55,677 nt of DNA, taken from positions 1 through 55,677 of the forward strand of contig JAUIMG010000019.1 in NCBI GenBank assembly GCA_030433355.1. The letters run 5' to 3'. The notes below the pieces were generated by a model. The model was not told where the DNA came from and did not search any database. It saw only the letters and a list, made by a program, of their open reading frames with translations. Of this stretch, positions 1-8,394 are shown in pieces (the first letter of the stretch is position 1; every line of letters begins with the position of its first letter). A program made the translations under genes and the position numbers. This stretch comes from Bacteroidia bacterium (GTDB lineage Bacteria; Bacteroidota; Bacteroidia; Flavobacteriales_E; Vicingaceae).

Positions 1-394
1 CTGCTATGTAACAATTACCTTCAGGATCTGCAATCATATCCATATAGGTCTCATCATACCCACCTCCACAATAGCGATGCCATAGTAATTGGCCTTCTTT
101 GCTATACTTTGCTAGCCAAACATCTCTTCCTCCATAATTTAATAGGCTATCTAGATTTGGATTAGATTGCATTTTGACTGTTCTACCAAGACTATCTAAA
201 TAGAAAATATCATTCACCCTTCCTGCAACATATACATTGCCCCAACGGTCCGTTTGTATAGAACGCACCGATTCACCGTTGATACTTATGGGGCTTCCAT
301 TGGTGTTTATCCACTGAAACCCAATTTGGGAATAAGCGGTATTAGCATTTAGAATAAGAGTAGCAAGAAATAAGAATAGTAGTAGCCTTTTCAT
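1..394 (-). CDS. T9SS-type beta-propeller-like secreted protein, 5' part only (runs off window)
   Basis: Only the first 131 codons are visible; the gene continues beyond base 1. The protein starts MKRLLLFLFLATLILNANTA, a signal peptide, followed by the same sequence as the next gene (495-2249): a segment with NGESVRSIQTDRWGN and a 'W..KY...G..LWHRYCGGG' repeat typical of SBBP/beta-propeller proteins. The two genes align without any gap at an offset of 1855 bases and differ by few residues, for example AYSQ against AFSQ and IADPEGNC against IGDKDGNC. The family is normally exported by T9SS and would carry a C-terminal sorting domain, but that end lies outside the window. Ligand or role is unknown. 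Confidence 0.8.
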   Translation of the reverse strand, partial: MKRLLLFLFLATLILNANTAYSQIGFQWINTNGSPISINGESVRSIQTDRWGNVYVAGRVNDIFYLDSLGRTVKMQSNPNLDSLLNYGGRDVWLAKYSKEGQLLWHRYCGGGYDETYMDMIADPEGNCYIA

Positions 395-448
395 CTGGGT
401 TTATTGATTTCACTAAATTAATCATCGGGGAATTTTTAATTCTTAATC
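1..448. repeat. Copy A of a ~448 bp direct repeat (tandem gene duplication)
   Basis: Bases 1-448 match 1856-2303 with no insertion or deletion. The match includes 54 bp upstream of the start codon, which look identical and end at 'aattcttaatc', where the copies part. It is open on the left because the window ends. Confidence 0.9.
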
Positions 449-451
449 TGT

Positions 452-475
452 GAATTTTTAATCGACTAAAAATTA
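452..475. other. AT-only hairpin in the intergenic gap
   Basis: AATTTTTA (453-460) and TAAAAATT (467-474) form a perfect 8-bp stem around a 6-base loop, between the stop of the 495-2249 gene and the start of the duplicate at 394. It could be a weak terminator, but it has no GC pairs, so this is uncertain. Confidence 0.3.
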
Positions 476-494
476 AATCATTAAAAATTAATTT

Positions 495-2249
495 CTATTG
501 AATAACAATCTTCAAAGTCTGTTTCTCCTTTTCGCCAACAATCACCAAAAAGTAAATCCCTGTTTTTAAATTATCTAATTGTAATTCTTGATTAAAAGCA
601 TTGGTGTTTAAGCGATACGATCTAATTTCTTGGCCTGAGATATTGAATAAGATAGCATTTTCTCCAACAGCTTTACCTAAAAGGTTTAAGGAGGAATTGG
701 ATGCTGTTGGATTTGGATAGGCTAGAATACCATTGTTTGCTTTTATGTAATTACCATTTTCTTCTAAAGAAGTGGTAAAGGATAAACGATAAGCAGCAAC
801 AAATGCATCAAAACTTCCATCAGAAATAACCGTATCTACCCCTGCTATTCTGGCTGTATCTGCAATAGTTCCACCTACGTAAAGCATGCTGTCTTTTAAG
901 TGCATTACTCTTATTTCGTCACCATTAAAACCAGATGTTGAAATTTGGTCTTCCAAATAAAAATTACCATTTCTATCAAAAACAGAGAAGAAAGGGTTCC
1001 TATTATTTGCGCTTAAATAATTAGAAGAACTCGAAAAAGTCATCTGATAGTCAAACTCACCACCGATAGCCATAAAATTGCTATTAACACTTGTTGCATA
1101 GCCATTTATAGTAGGACCAAAACCGATACTTTTGGAGGGGTAAAATCCTTTTAAACGACCACTTGAGGCACTGAATATAAAAAGAGCACTTCCAACAAAA
1201 GCATTCGCATCTATGTGATTTATAGTATCAAAAGCAACTGTATCATTATTGAATAATAGATACAAACCTGCCACAATTAGACTATCACCGCTAATAGAAA
1301 TATCTCTAAACTGATCAAATTCATTATCAGACTGAAAAATCCAATTGACATTATAACTACTATCAAAAGAAATTAATAATGCATCTTCTATACCATTTCG
1401 AAATATAGAATCATTTCCTATGTATAAAGTATCTTGATCTACCACTCCAGCAAAAAAGGTTTCAGTGCCATTGGAAACTACTTTTTGAGGTAGAGGCCTT
1501 CTTAAGGGATTTGGTGTAGGAAGGCTCTTTGCGCCTACATAATTCCCTTGCAAATCAAAAGTTAACTCATGAAGTCCCTGTAAAAGGGAGTCTCTATTAT
1601 ATAATTTTTGAAAACCTGTAGGATGTAGACCAACTTCTGAATGAGCTATTAATTTATTGGACTTAAATGTAAGTTTGATTGAACCTACAGGGTAGGGAAC
1701 AAAATTTCCTGATACGGTATCCCCCCCAAAGGTTTTATGCCAGACCTGATTGCCTCCTGAATCTATTTTTGCGATATAAGTCCCTAAGTCGCTAATTCCT
1801 AACAAATTACCTCCCATATCGTAAGTGGGTCTAATGGGGTGGTACTCGGTACGGCCTGCTATGTAACAATTACCATCTTTATCTCCAATCATATCAATAT
1901 AAGAATCATCATTCCCACCTCCACAATAGCGATGCCATAGTAATTGGCCTTCTTTGCTATACTTTGCTAGCCAAACATCTCTTCCTCCATAATTTAATAG
2001 GCTATCTAGATTTGGATTAGATTGCATTTTTACAGTTCTACCTAAACTATCTAAATAGAAAATATCATTTACTCTCCCTGCAACATATATGTTTCCCCAA
2101 CGGTCCGTTTGTATGGAACGCACTGATTCTCCGTTGATACTTATGGGGCTTCCATTGGTGTTTATCCATTGAAAACCAATTTGGGAAAAAGCTGTATTAG
2201 CATTTAGAATAAGAGTAGCAAGAAATAAGAATAGTAGTAGCCTTTTCAT
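495..2249 (-). CDS. T9SS type A sorting domain protein with SBBP-like propeller repeats
   Basis: A 584-residue secreted protein of unknown ligand. It has an N-terminal signal peptide (about 1-22), then repeats of the kind 'GNIYVAGR', 'GNCYIAGRT' and 'W.KTFGG', typical of SBBP beta-propeller proteins. The C-terminal ~80 residues are a T9SS type A sorting domain: ILAYPNPTASN, then 'GQEIRSY' and 'LKTGIYFLVI', ending KIVIQ. This domain routes proteins through the type IX system, after which it is cleaved and the cargo is anchored or released. The start is supported by the signal peptide and by conservation in the duplicate upstream. The first ~130 codons are nearly identical to the gene at 1-394, which points to recent duplication or gene conversion. 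Confidence 0.85.
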   Translation of the reverse strand: MKRLLLFLFLATLILNANTAFSQIGFQWINTNGSPISINGESVRSIQTDRWGNIYVAGRVNDIFYLDSLGRTVKMQSNPNLDSLLNYGGRDVWLAKYSKEGQLLWHRYCGGGNDDSYIDMIGDKDGNCYIAGRTEYHPIRPTYDMGGNLLGISDLGTYIAKIDSGGNQVWHKTFGGDTVSGNFVPYPVGSIKLTFKSNKLIAHSEVGLHPTGFQKLYNRDSLLQGLHELTFDLQGNYVGAKSLPTPNPLRRPLPQKVVSNGTETFFAGVVDQDTLYIGNDSIFRNGIEDALLISFDSSYNVNWIFQSDNEFDQFRDISISGDSLIVAGLYLLFNNDTVAFDTINHIDANAFVGSALFIFSASSGRLKGFYPSKSIGFGPTINGYATSVNSNFMAIGGEFDYQMTFSSSSNYLSANNRNPFFSVFDRNGNFYLEDQISTSGFNGDEIRVMHLKDSMLYVGGTIADTARIAGVDTVISDGSFDAFVAAYRLSFTTSLEENGNYIKANNGILAYPNPTASNSSLNLLGKAVGENAILFNISGQEIRSYRLNTNAFNQELQLDNLKTGIYFLVIVGEKEKQTLKIVIQ

Positions 2250-2303
2250 CTGGGTTTATTGATTTCACTAAATTAATCATCGGGGAATTTTTAATTCTTA
2301 ATC
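1856..2303. repeat. Copy B of the ~448 bp direct repeat
   Basis: Covers the first ~130 codons of the 495-2249 gene and 54 bp upstream of its start. Left of 1856 the corresponding sequence cannot be seen. Right of 2303 the flank (cattcgttaacc...) is unlike the flank of copy A (tgtgaattttt...). Confidence 0.9.
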
Positions 2304-2342
2304 ATTCGTTAACCTTGGAAGCTTCGGCGAGTAGGTTCCTCC

Positions 2343-3782
2343 TCAAATTTTGAAAACTTTAAAATTATTAATTTCTCCATCTGTGGTTCTAATTTGGATA
2401 AGGTACAAGCCTTTTTCTGAAGGCAATTCAATTTGTTTAAACGACGATTTTTCTCGCTTTACTGCGCGCCCATTCATATTGAAGAGAATAATTTCTGATA
2501 TATTTTGATTGCTTTCAATATTTAGTATGCCATTAGATGGGTTTGGATAAATACTAAACTTAACTTCTTCTTTAGCAATAGCTTCTAAAGCCACCAAGCA
2601 ACTACTTAAATTACAACCATTGCTATCTACTCTAATTACCCAAGCATCTTGCCTATGCGGTGTTCCTCCTCTAAATTCACCTGCAGCCATATAGCCACCA
2701 TCATCTAAAGCTTCAATATCATAGAGGTAATGGAAATTATTTGGACCGATTATTTGATGCGTGTAGGTTTCTACAAAAATGCTATCTCCATTTTTATCTG
2801 CATGTACAATTAAGCCTTCGTTTAAATAAGTTCCTGTAGCTATTAAGGAGCTATCTTGTAATTGTTTGACACAAAATAAGCGATTATATGTATTGATCTG
2901 ACCATATTCTTTCATCCACATCAAATTGCCATTTTGGTCTACTTTCACCAATATCGCTTTTCCATCGGGTCTTCTACCACCTAGGTAAGAGTTACTAGAA
3001 GCAAAAACATAATTACTGTCAAAGGTTTGTATCACGTAAGCGAAAATATCGTCATGCAGGGTATTTAAACGATAGCGCCATTGCTGATTACCAAGACTGT
3101 CAGTTTTTATTAGAATGGGATCATAATTCCTTGTAGTTTGATTTGGGAATTCTCTTTCATCTCCACCCAGAATAAATCCTCCATCATAAGTCTCCTTAAT
3201 TGAATTTAAGGCTTCTAGTGTTCCTAAGGTGGTTGAATAGGTTTGTTGCCATTCTAAGTTACCTGCAGAATCTGTTTTAATTAATAAACCATCACTTCTT
3301 TGTCCTACTGCTCCATACTGCCCAACGGCTGCATAACCGCCATCTGATGTTTGAATGGCCTGTTTGAAGGTATAAAAATTGATGGAATCACCATAGCTTT
3401 TAGTCCACAAAGTATCTCCATGAACATTAAATTTAGCTAAATATCCTAAGTAAACAGTATCAAAATTTAAGCCGCCACCCATAATAAATCCTCCATCAAA
3501 AGTTTCATTAGTAGAATTTGAACCTCCTGTTGCTACTGCTATAGTATCAAATCTGTAAAGCTTATCAGTGTGAATAATTCCATTAATATCCATTCCTAAA
3601 AATTTAAAGCCTAGCCTTCCATTAAAATTTGCAGGTAGTATAAATAAGGAGTCATCATTTATCTTTTGAATATTAAGAGTGCTTACTAGGTTTGTTGTAT
3701 CATCATATAATCGATTAAACACTTGCCCTTGAAGGCTATTTCCAAGAACAAGTGCTAGTAATATGCTTAATAAACTTTTCAT
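2343..3782 (-). CDS. T9SS type A sorting domain protein, propeller-like
   Basis: A 479-residue secreted protein with signal peptide MKSLLSILLALVLGNSLQGQ. The middle has five or more repeats built on 'ETFDGGFIMGG', 'TSDGGYAAVGQYG' and 'ALDDGGYMAAGEF', each followed by 'LIKTDSAGNLEWQ'-type strands, the pattern of Bacteroidota delta-60/propeller repeat proteins. The C-terminus (from about 410) is a T9SS sorting domain: FSIYPNPSNGILNIES, 'FNMNGRAVKRE', 'EKGLYLIQIRT', ending KVFKI. It differs in sequence from the duplicated pair but shares their layout. Its start codon abuts the stop of the orphan sorting-domain frame at 3783. Cell surface or secreted; substrate unknown. Confidence 0.85.
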   Translation of the reverse strand: MKSLLSILLALVLGNSLQGQVFNRLYDDTTNLVSTLNIQKINDDSLFILPANFNGRLGFKFLGMDINGIIHTDKLYRFDTIAVATGGSNSTNETFDGGFIMGGGLNFDTVYLGYLAKFNVHGDTLWTKSYGDSINFYTFKQAIQTSDGGYAAVGQYGAVGQRSDGLLIKTDSAGNLEWQQTYSTTLGTLEALNSIKETYDGGFILGGDEREFPNQTTRNYDPILIKTDSLGNQQWRYRLNTLHDDIFAYVIQTFDSNYVFASSNSYLGGRRPDGKAILVKVDQNGNLMWMKEYGQINTYNRLFCVKQLQDSSLIATGTYLNEGLIVHADKNGDSIFVETYTHQIIGPNNFHYLYDIEALDDGGYMAAGEFRGGTPHRQDAWVIRVDSNGCNLSSCLVALEAIAKEEVKFSIYPNPSNGILNIESNQNISEIILFNMNGRAVKREKSSFKQIELPSEKGLYLIQIRTTDGEINNFKVFKI

Positions 3783-4085
3783 TTAGTGTTCTACGGTAAA
3801 GATTTTACTATCTAGCAATCTTCCATTGGTAAGCACTTTTATTAAATAGGTTCCTTCCATTAAATTGCTTACATCCATCTCTAATCTGCTTTGCTCTGCA
3901 TTTAAAGTTAAGCTTTTTATTAAACTCCCTTTCATGTCCATTATTTGCAATTCTTTTTCACCGTTCATTTTAAATTCAACAATAAGTTGGTTATTCGCAG
4001 GGTTTGGGTATAAAATAAATTTATTCAAGTAATAATGGTAAAAAGATACAGTAGTTAAAGTTATTTTCTTCTTAGATTTAAACAA
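3783..4085 (-). pseudogene. Orphan T9SS sorting-domain remnant
   Basis: This frame of about 100 codons encodes little more than a T9SS type A sorting domain: 'FILYPNPANNQLIVEF', 'LQIMDMKGSLIKSL', 'NLMEGTYLIKVLTNG', ending KIFTVEH. It has no signal peptide, and its upstream end is a TTG codon at 4085, with an in-frame stop 8 codons further up and no ATG. Without an export signal the domain could not reach the T9SS. I read it as the 3' remnant of a larger cargo gene whose body was deleted. Alternatively it is a short protein with an unusual start, or an artefact of a frameshift. Confidence 0.6.
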
Positions 4086-4126
4086 TACTGTATATCTAGG
4101 ATTTTACTAATATATTAGAGCTTGAA

Positions 4127-4726
4127 ATGAGAGCATTGTATTCCTTTTTATTATTGATACTCTTTTCCATGTCATCGCTCTATGCTCAAATAGAAGAAGG
4201 AGAGGAGTATTACTTAAATTTTCCTTTTGAAGAAGGCATCTATCTCAGTTTTGAGGAGTTTAAAGAAAATGCCCCTTCTATGAAAAACGCCTATGAAAAA
4301 CGAGGAGATGATTTGTATGTAAAAGAAGATTCTAGTGAGAAATTTATTCGTGTAGACCCAGATAAAGTTTGGGGATATTCCTCGGGAGGCAATGTTTATA
4401 TAGCTCTAGAAGATGGATTTTGGCGCTTTATCCGAATAGGTGCTCTATCTCATTTTACAGCGGTAATCCTGGTTCAATTTCAAACCGTAGATAATTTTGG
4501 ATTTCCTGTAACGCAGCAAAGCAGGTCCTTAAGGCATATGTTCTTAGATTTTGAAAGTGGAGATGTTTTTGAATTAACGTCCAAAAATGTGGAGCCTTTT
4601 ATTGAAAAGGAGCCTCTGCTTCATAAGAAATACGAAAAATTCAAGAAAATTAGAACGCCTGAATTAATTCAAATTATACAAGCCTACAATGAAATTCATC
4701 CCATTCGTTTCCCTACTGCTTATTAG
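4127..4726 (+). CDS. Putative secreted protein of unknown function
   Basis: A 199-residue protein with signal peptide MRALYSFLLLILFSMSSLYAQ. The mature part is rich in acidic and aromatic residues and contains 'EGIYLSFEEFKENAPS', a pattern I associate with uncharacterised Bacteroidota proteins, then 'VWGYSSGGNVYIALEDGFWRFIRIGALSHF'-like strands (about 82-110). Cysteines are absent, so it is neither a lipoprotein nor disulfide-stabilised. The 3' end overlaps the next gene by 38 bp, so the two are probably translated from one message. I do not recognise a characterised family. Confidence 0.75.
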   Translation: MRALYSFLLLILFSMSSLYAQIEEGEEYYLNFPFEEGIYLSFEEFKENAPSMKNAYEKRGDDLYVKEDSSEKFIRVDPDKVWGYSSGGNVYIALEDGFWRFIRIGALSHFTAVILVQFQTVDNFGFPVTQQSRSLRHMFLDFESGDVFELTSKNVEPFIEKEPLLHKKYEKFKKIRTPELIQIIQAYNEIHPIRFPTAY

Positions 4727-5147
4727 TAGTTTCTTTTATTCACAGAAATCCTTTTCTCAAGCAAATACCGAGGAAGATTTAGCTGCCATCTCTTTGGTTT
4801 TAGAGAAACAAGTCAATAGTTGGAATGAAGGAGACCTAGAAGCCTATATGCAAGGCTATTGGAAGTCGGATTCTCTTGTATTTATAGGTGCTAGTGGCCC
4901 TAAATATGGTTGGGAAACTACCTTGGCTAATTATAAGAAAGCCTACCCTACTAAAGAAAAAATGGGTCAACTATCTTTTGAAATAATAGAGATGGAAGTA
5001 AATGGTGAAAGCACTGCGGTTGTGATTGGAAAGTGGCAATTGCAAAGAGAAACCGACAAACCCATGGGCCATTTTAGCCTGTTTTGGAAGAAGATAAATG
5101 GAGATTGGAAAATAATAATGGACCATTCTTCGTCTTCAGAAAACTAA
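4689..5147 (+). CDS. SnoaL/DUF4440-like NTF2-fold secreted protein
   Basis: A 152-residue protein with an N-terminal signal peptide (about 1-23, ending SFSQ). The mature part reads as an NTF2-like cone: 'AAISLVLEKQVNSWNEGDLEAYMQGYW' helix, 'SLVFIGASGPKYGWETTLANYKKAYP', and the closing strand 'GHFSLFWKKINGDWKIIMDHSS', the usual DUF4440 ending. Family members are small periplasmic proteins or ketosteroid-isomerase-like enzymes; the substrate here cannot be told. It starts inside the previous gene (38 bp overlap), suggesting translational coupling. Confidence 0.8.
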   Translation: MKFIPFVSLLLISSFFYSQKSFSQANTEEDLAAISLVLEKQVNSWNEGDLEAYMQGYWKSDSLVFIGASGPKYGWETTLANYKKAYPTKEKMGQLSFEIIEMEVNGESTAVVIGKWQLQRETDKPMGHFSLFWKKINGDWKIIMDHSSSSEN

Positions 5148-5163
5148 ATCTTTCGAAAAGAAT

Positions 5164-5171
5164 TATATTTG
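5164..5171 (+). promoter_or_regulatory. Bacteroidota -7 box (TATATTTG) of pyrR-pyrB
   Basis: TATATTTG fits the TAnnTTTG -7 consensus and ends 8 bases before the pyrR ATG at 5180, so the transcript should have almost no leader. I see no clear -33 TTG at standard spacing. Confidence 0.6.
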
Positions 5172-5179
5172 CGCCTTGA

Positions 5180-5728
5180 ATGAACAGCCAACGTCTAATA
5201 CTCGACTCTACACACCTAGACCTATGCATTCAACGTCTTTGTTTCCAATTAATTGAGAACCACGATAATTTTGAAAATACAGTGCTTATAGGTCTGCAAC
5301 CTAGAGGAATCTATTTAGCAAAAAGAATTCACGAATCACTATCTAAAATTTTAAAGAAAAAAGATTTGAAATTAGGCAGTTTAGATACTACCTTTTTTAG
5401 AGATGATTTTAGAAGAAGAGAGAATCCTATTATTCCAAACAAAACACAAATAGATTTTATCATAGAAGGTAAAAAGGTTTTGTTGATTGATGATGTGCTG
5501 TATACAGGCAGAACCATCCGCTCGGGCTTAGATGCTATGTTGGCTTATGGCAGACCTGATTTAGTAGAACTATTGGTTTTGGTAGATAGAAGGTTTAGCA
5601 GACATTTACCTATAAAACCAAATTATGTTGGTATTGAGGTAGATTCTTTAGATAGCGAAAGGGTAGAAGCAAAATGGGAAGAAACAGAAGGGAAGAATGA
5701 AGTAATTTTAAAATGGAATAAAGCTTAA
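5180..5728 (+). CDS. pyrR: PyrR-like phosphoribosyltransferase / uracil phosphoribosyltransferase
   Basis: A 182-residue protein of normal PyrR length. Residues 100-112 hold the PRPP-binding motif VLLIDDVLYTGRT, the hallmark of type I phosphoribosyltransferases, and 'IGLQPRGIYLAKRI' (about 37-50) is the PyrR N-terminal signature. In Firmicutes PyrR binds pyr mRNA leaders to cause attenuation and also makes UMP from uracil and PRPP. The TGA/ATG overlap with pyrB supports an operon for pyrimidine biosynthesis and salvage. The leader is too short for an attenuator, so regulation by mRNA binding at this locus is doubtful. A purely catalytic role is the safer reading. Confidence 0.92.
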   Translation: MNSQRLILDSTHLDLCIQRLCFQLIENHDNFENTVLIGLQPRGIYLAKRIHESLSKILKKKDLKLGSLDTTFFRDDFRRRENPIIPNKTQIDFIIEGKKVLLIDDVLYTGRTIRSGLDAMLAYGRPDLVELLVLVDRRFSRHLPIKPNYVGIEVDSLDSERVEAKWEETEGKNEVILKWNKA

Positions 5729-6678
5729 TGGATCAATTATCAACCAAGCATTTACTAGGGATAAAGCAACTAAATGCAAAGGATATTGAATTGATTTTTA
5801 ATACTGCTGATAATTTCAAAGAAGTAATAAATCGGCCAATCAAGAAAGTTCCATCTCTTAGAGATATTACCATAGCCAACTTATTCTTCGAAAATTCCAC
5901 ACGTACAAAACTATCTTTTGAATTAGCAGAGAAGAGACTTTCTGCCGATGTTATTAATTTTTCTGCTGCAGCATCTTCGGTTTCTAAAGGAGAAACACTA
6001 ATTGACACCGTAAATAATATTTTGGCGATGAAAGTGGATATGGTAGTGATGCGTCACCCAAACCCCGGGGCTTCCATCTTCTTGTCAAAACACATCGATG
6101 CTAATATAGTAAATGCAGGAGATGGAGCGCACGAACATCCCACTCAGGCACTATTAGATGCCTACAGTATCCGTGAGCAAAACAAAGACTTTAAAGATAA
6201 AAGGGTAGTTATTGTAGGAGATATTCTACATTCTAGAGTAGCTCTTTCCAACATATTTTGCTTACAGAAATTAGGCGCTAAAGTTATGGTTTGCGGACCT
6301 CCAACTTTAATTCCAAAGTACATGGAGTCTTTAAATGTACTAGTAGAATATAACTTAGATAAGGCATTGGCATGGGCAGATACGGTAATGATGCTTAGAA
6401 TACAATTAGAGCGTCAGAATGCAGGGGAACATAATGTTAAGCTTTTTCCTACTTTAAGAGAGTATCATCAAATGTATGGACTAACTTTTTCAAGGTTAGA
6501 TAAGCTAAAAAAACTGCCTATTATAATGCATCCAGGTCCTATCAATAGAGGAGTAGAGATATCCTCAGAAGTAGCAGATTCAAAAAGTTCTATCATATTA
6601 AACCAAGTAGAAAATGGAGTTGCAATAAGAATGGCAGTATTATATCTTTTAGCTTCAAATTCAACCTTAAAGGATTAA
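5728..6678 (+). CDS. pyrB: Aspartate carbamoyltransferase catalytic subunit
   Basis: Catalyses carbamoyl phosphate + L-aspartate to N-carbamoyl-L-aspartate, the committed step of pyrimidine synthesis. At 316 residues it has full length for a catalytic chain. 'FFENSTRTKLSFE' (53-65) carries the carbamoyl-phosphate loop S-T-R-T, followed by 'RHPNPGAS', 'DGAHEHPTQALLDAYSI' and 'MHPGPINRGVEI' near the C-terminus, all diagnostic. The first base overlaps the pyrR stop. No pyrI regulatory subunit gene follows; the next gene is a STAS protein with its own promoter. Cytoplasmic, probably trimeric. Confidence 0.96.
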   Translation: MDQLSTKHLLGIKQLNAKDIELIFNTADNFKEVINRPIKKVPSLRDITIANLFFENSTRTKLSFELAEKRLSADVINFSAAASSVSKGETLIDTVNNILAMKVDMVVMRHPNPGASIFLSKHIDANIVNAGDGAHEHPTQALLDAYSIREQNKDFKDKRVVIVGDILHSRVALSNIFCLQKLGAKVMVCGPPTLIPKYMESLNVLVEYNLDKALAWADTVMMLRIQLERQNAGEHNVKLFPTLREYHQMYGLTFSRLDKLKKLPIIMHPGPINRGVEISSEVADSKSSIILNQVENGVAIRMAVLYLLASNSTLKD

Positions 6679-6682
6679 TTGA

Positions 6683-6690
6683 TAAATTTG
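6683..6690 (+). promoter_or_regulatory. Bacteroidota -7 box (TAAATTTG) of the STAS gene
   Basis: TAAATTTG matches TAnnTTTG and lies 16 bases before the ATG at 6707, in the short gap after pyrB. It suggests that the STAS gene and rnz can be transcribed independently of pyrRB. Confidence 0.5.
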
Positions 6691-6706
6691 GAAGTGATTA
6701 AAAATT

Positions 6707-7105
6707 ATGGCTGAAACAAAAGCATACCATATTGACAAGCAAGATAAGTTTGTTCGCTTAGAGATTATAGAAGAAAAATTTACAGCTAAAGTTTCTCCTG
6801 AATTGAAAGCTGAACTTGTTTTATTAGCAAGTCAAGGAGTTAAAAATATTATTATTGATCTTGAAAAAGCAAACTACTGCGATTCTTCTGGATTAAGCGT
6901 GATTCTAGTTGCTAATAGAATCTGTAAAGAAAACCATGGTTGCCTGGTTATTTGTAACCTACAACCAGCAGTATTAAAACTCATTGAGATTTCTCAACTT
7001 TCCAATGTTTTAAATATTACACCTTCCTTAAATGAAGCCATAGATTTCCTATTTATGGATGAATTAGAAAAGGGTTTAGGAGATTTGGATGAAAATCTGA
7101 ATTAA
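6707..7105 (+). CDS. STAS-domain anti-sigma factor antagonist
   Basis: A 132-residue protein made almost entirely of one STAS domain. 'NIIIDLEKANYCDSSGLSVIL' spans about 47-67, with D59-S60-S61-G62 matching the SpoIIAA phospho-site region; by alignment S60 is the likely phosphorylated serine. In partner switching the unphosphorylated antagonist binds an anti-sigma kinase and frees the sigma factor, and a SpoIIE-type PP2C phosphatase resets it. Two such phosphatases are encoded elsewhere here (18846-20690, 45821-49549). An acidic C-terminal tail (about 117-132) is unusual. It ends 1 bp before rnz, so the two may be co-transcribed. Confidence 0.88.
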   Translation: MAETKAYHIDKQDKFVRLEIIEEKFTAKVSPELKAELVLLASQGVKNIIIDLEKANYCDSSGLSVILVANRICKENHGCLVICNLQPAVLKLIEISQLSNVLNITPSLNEAIDFLFMDELEKGLGDLDENLN

Positions 7106-8014
7106 ATGGGCATTAATGTCCTTATTCTTGGCAGTGGCTCTGCCTTACCTACTGTTAATTCTCATCAGAGTGCTCAAATAGTAGAAGTAAACAATCATCC
7201 TTTTTTAATTGACTGCGGCGAAGGAACTCAGGTAGAGTTGAGAAGGAATAAAGTAAGAATACAGCAAATCAATCACATCTTTATTTCTCACTTGCACGGA
7301 GACCATTTTTTCGGTTTGGTCGGCTTAATGTCTACTATGCATTTGTTAGGTCGAGATAAAGACATTCATATTCATGGTCCTAAAGGTTTAGCAGATATTG
7401 TTCTCATGCAGTTTAAAATTGTAGCTAGCTATCTTTCTTTCAAGATGCATTTCCATGAAATTAATGAAGCATCTAAAGTTCTTTTTGAAGATAAAGCCGT
7501 AAAAATCTCTGCTTTACCTCTTGCGCATCGTATTCCAACTTTTGGGTTCTTGGTGGAAGAAAAAGTTGCCTATAGAAAACTAATAGTTAAAGCCATAGAG
7601 AAATACCATATTCCTAAGCATGCTAGAAGAGCAATTGTAGAAGGAAAAGATTATACCACCATAGATGGTAAACTTATTCCTAATAAAGAGTTAACCAAAG
7701 ATCCTCTTCCTCCAAAGAAATACGCATATTGCTCTGATACTGCCTTTAGTGAAAAATTAATAGATGATTTACCTGCCTTAGATCTACTTTACCATGAAGC
7801 TACCTTTTTAGAAGAAGATAAGGAGCGGGCAAAACAAACTTTTCACTCTACAGCTAAAGATGCCGCTACTGTGGCACTAAAGACAAATGCTAAGAAATTA
7901 ATTCTAGGTCATTACTCCAATCGTTATAAAAAGAAAGATAAATTTTTAGAGGAGGCTAGAACCGTGTTTAAAGAAACTTACCATGCCGAAGAAGGGGAGA
8001 CCTTTAGTCTTTAA
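7106..8014 (+). CDS. rnz: Ribonuclease Z
   Basis: Zinc-dependent endonuclease that removes 3' trailers from tRNA precursors. A 302-residue metallo-beta-lactamase fold protein, the usual length for the short (RNase Z-S) form. The metal-binding motif H62-L-H64-G-D66-H67 lies in '[13 protein letters not shown]'; '[12 protein letters not shown]' (36-47) and '[12 protein letters not shown]' near the C-terminus with the final metal histidine are also RNase Z features, as is 'YCSDTAFSE' with its metal aspartate. The start directly follows the STAS stop. Its 3' end overlaps msrB on the other strand by 4 bp. Confidence 0.95.
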   Translation: MGINVLILGSGSALPTVNSHQSAQIVEVNNHPFLIDCGEGTQVELRRNKVRIQQINHIFISHLHGDHFFGLVGLMSTMHLLGRDKDIHIHGPKGLADIVLMQFKIVASYLSFKMHFHEINEASKVLFEDKAVKISALPLAHRIPTFGFLVEEKVAYRKLIVKAIEKYHIPKHARRAIVEGKDYTTIDGKLIPNKELTKDPLPPKKYAYCSDTAFSEKLIDDLPALDLLYHEATFLEEDKERAKQTFHSTAKDAATVALKTNAKKLILGHYSNRYKKKDKFLEEARTVFKETYHAEEGETFSL

Positions 8015-8394
8015 TCATTCTTGGATTTAAAATCTAGGCTCAAAGAGTTTATACAATAACGCAAACCAGTTTCTCCACTAGGTCCATCATCAAATACATG
8101 CCCTAGATGTCCCTCGCAATTAGCACAAACTACTTCTGTTCGTATCATGCCATGTGAGCTGTCTTTTATCAACTTTACATTTCCTTGGTCTACCACATCG
8201 TAAAAACTTGGCCAACCTGAGCCAGATTCGAACTTAGTTCCAGAATCAAATAAGGGCGTATCACAAGCGCCACAAGTGTAAATTCCCTCTTCTTTATTAT
8301 TTAAATATTTTCCAGTAAAAGGTCTTTCAGTTCCTTTTTCTACGAGTATTCTATACTGCTCAGGACTAAGTTTACTTTTTATCTCTTCTTTCAT
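8011..8394 (-). CDS. msrB: Peptide methionine-R-sulfoxide reductase MsrB
   Basis: Reduces methionine-R-sulfoxide in proteins. 127 residues, single-domain form. Structural zinc cysteines are C41, C44, C90 and C93, and the catalytic cysteine is C114 in 'GLRYCINS'. 'GSGWPSF' (58-64) and '[14 protein letters not shown]' are family signatures. No signal peptide, so cytoplasmic. Its start overlaps the 3' end of the DEAD-box gene by 23 bp, and both are transcribed from the right. I cannot see a recycling cysteine elsewhere with confidence. Confidence 0.95.
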   Translation of the reverse strand: MKEEIKSKLSPEQYRILVEKGTERPFTGKYLNNKEEGIYTCGACDTPLFDSGTKFESGSGWPSFYDVVDQGNVKLIKDSSHGMIRTEVVCANCEGHLGHVFDDGPSGETGLRYCINSLSLDFKSKND

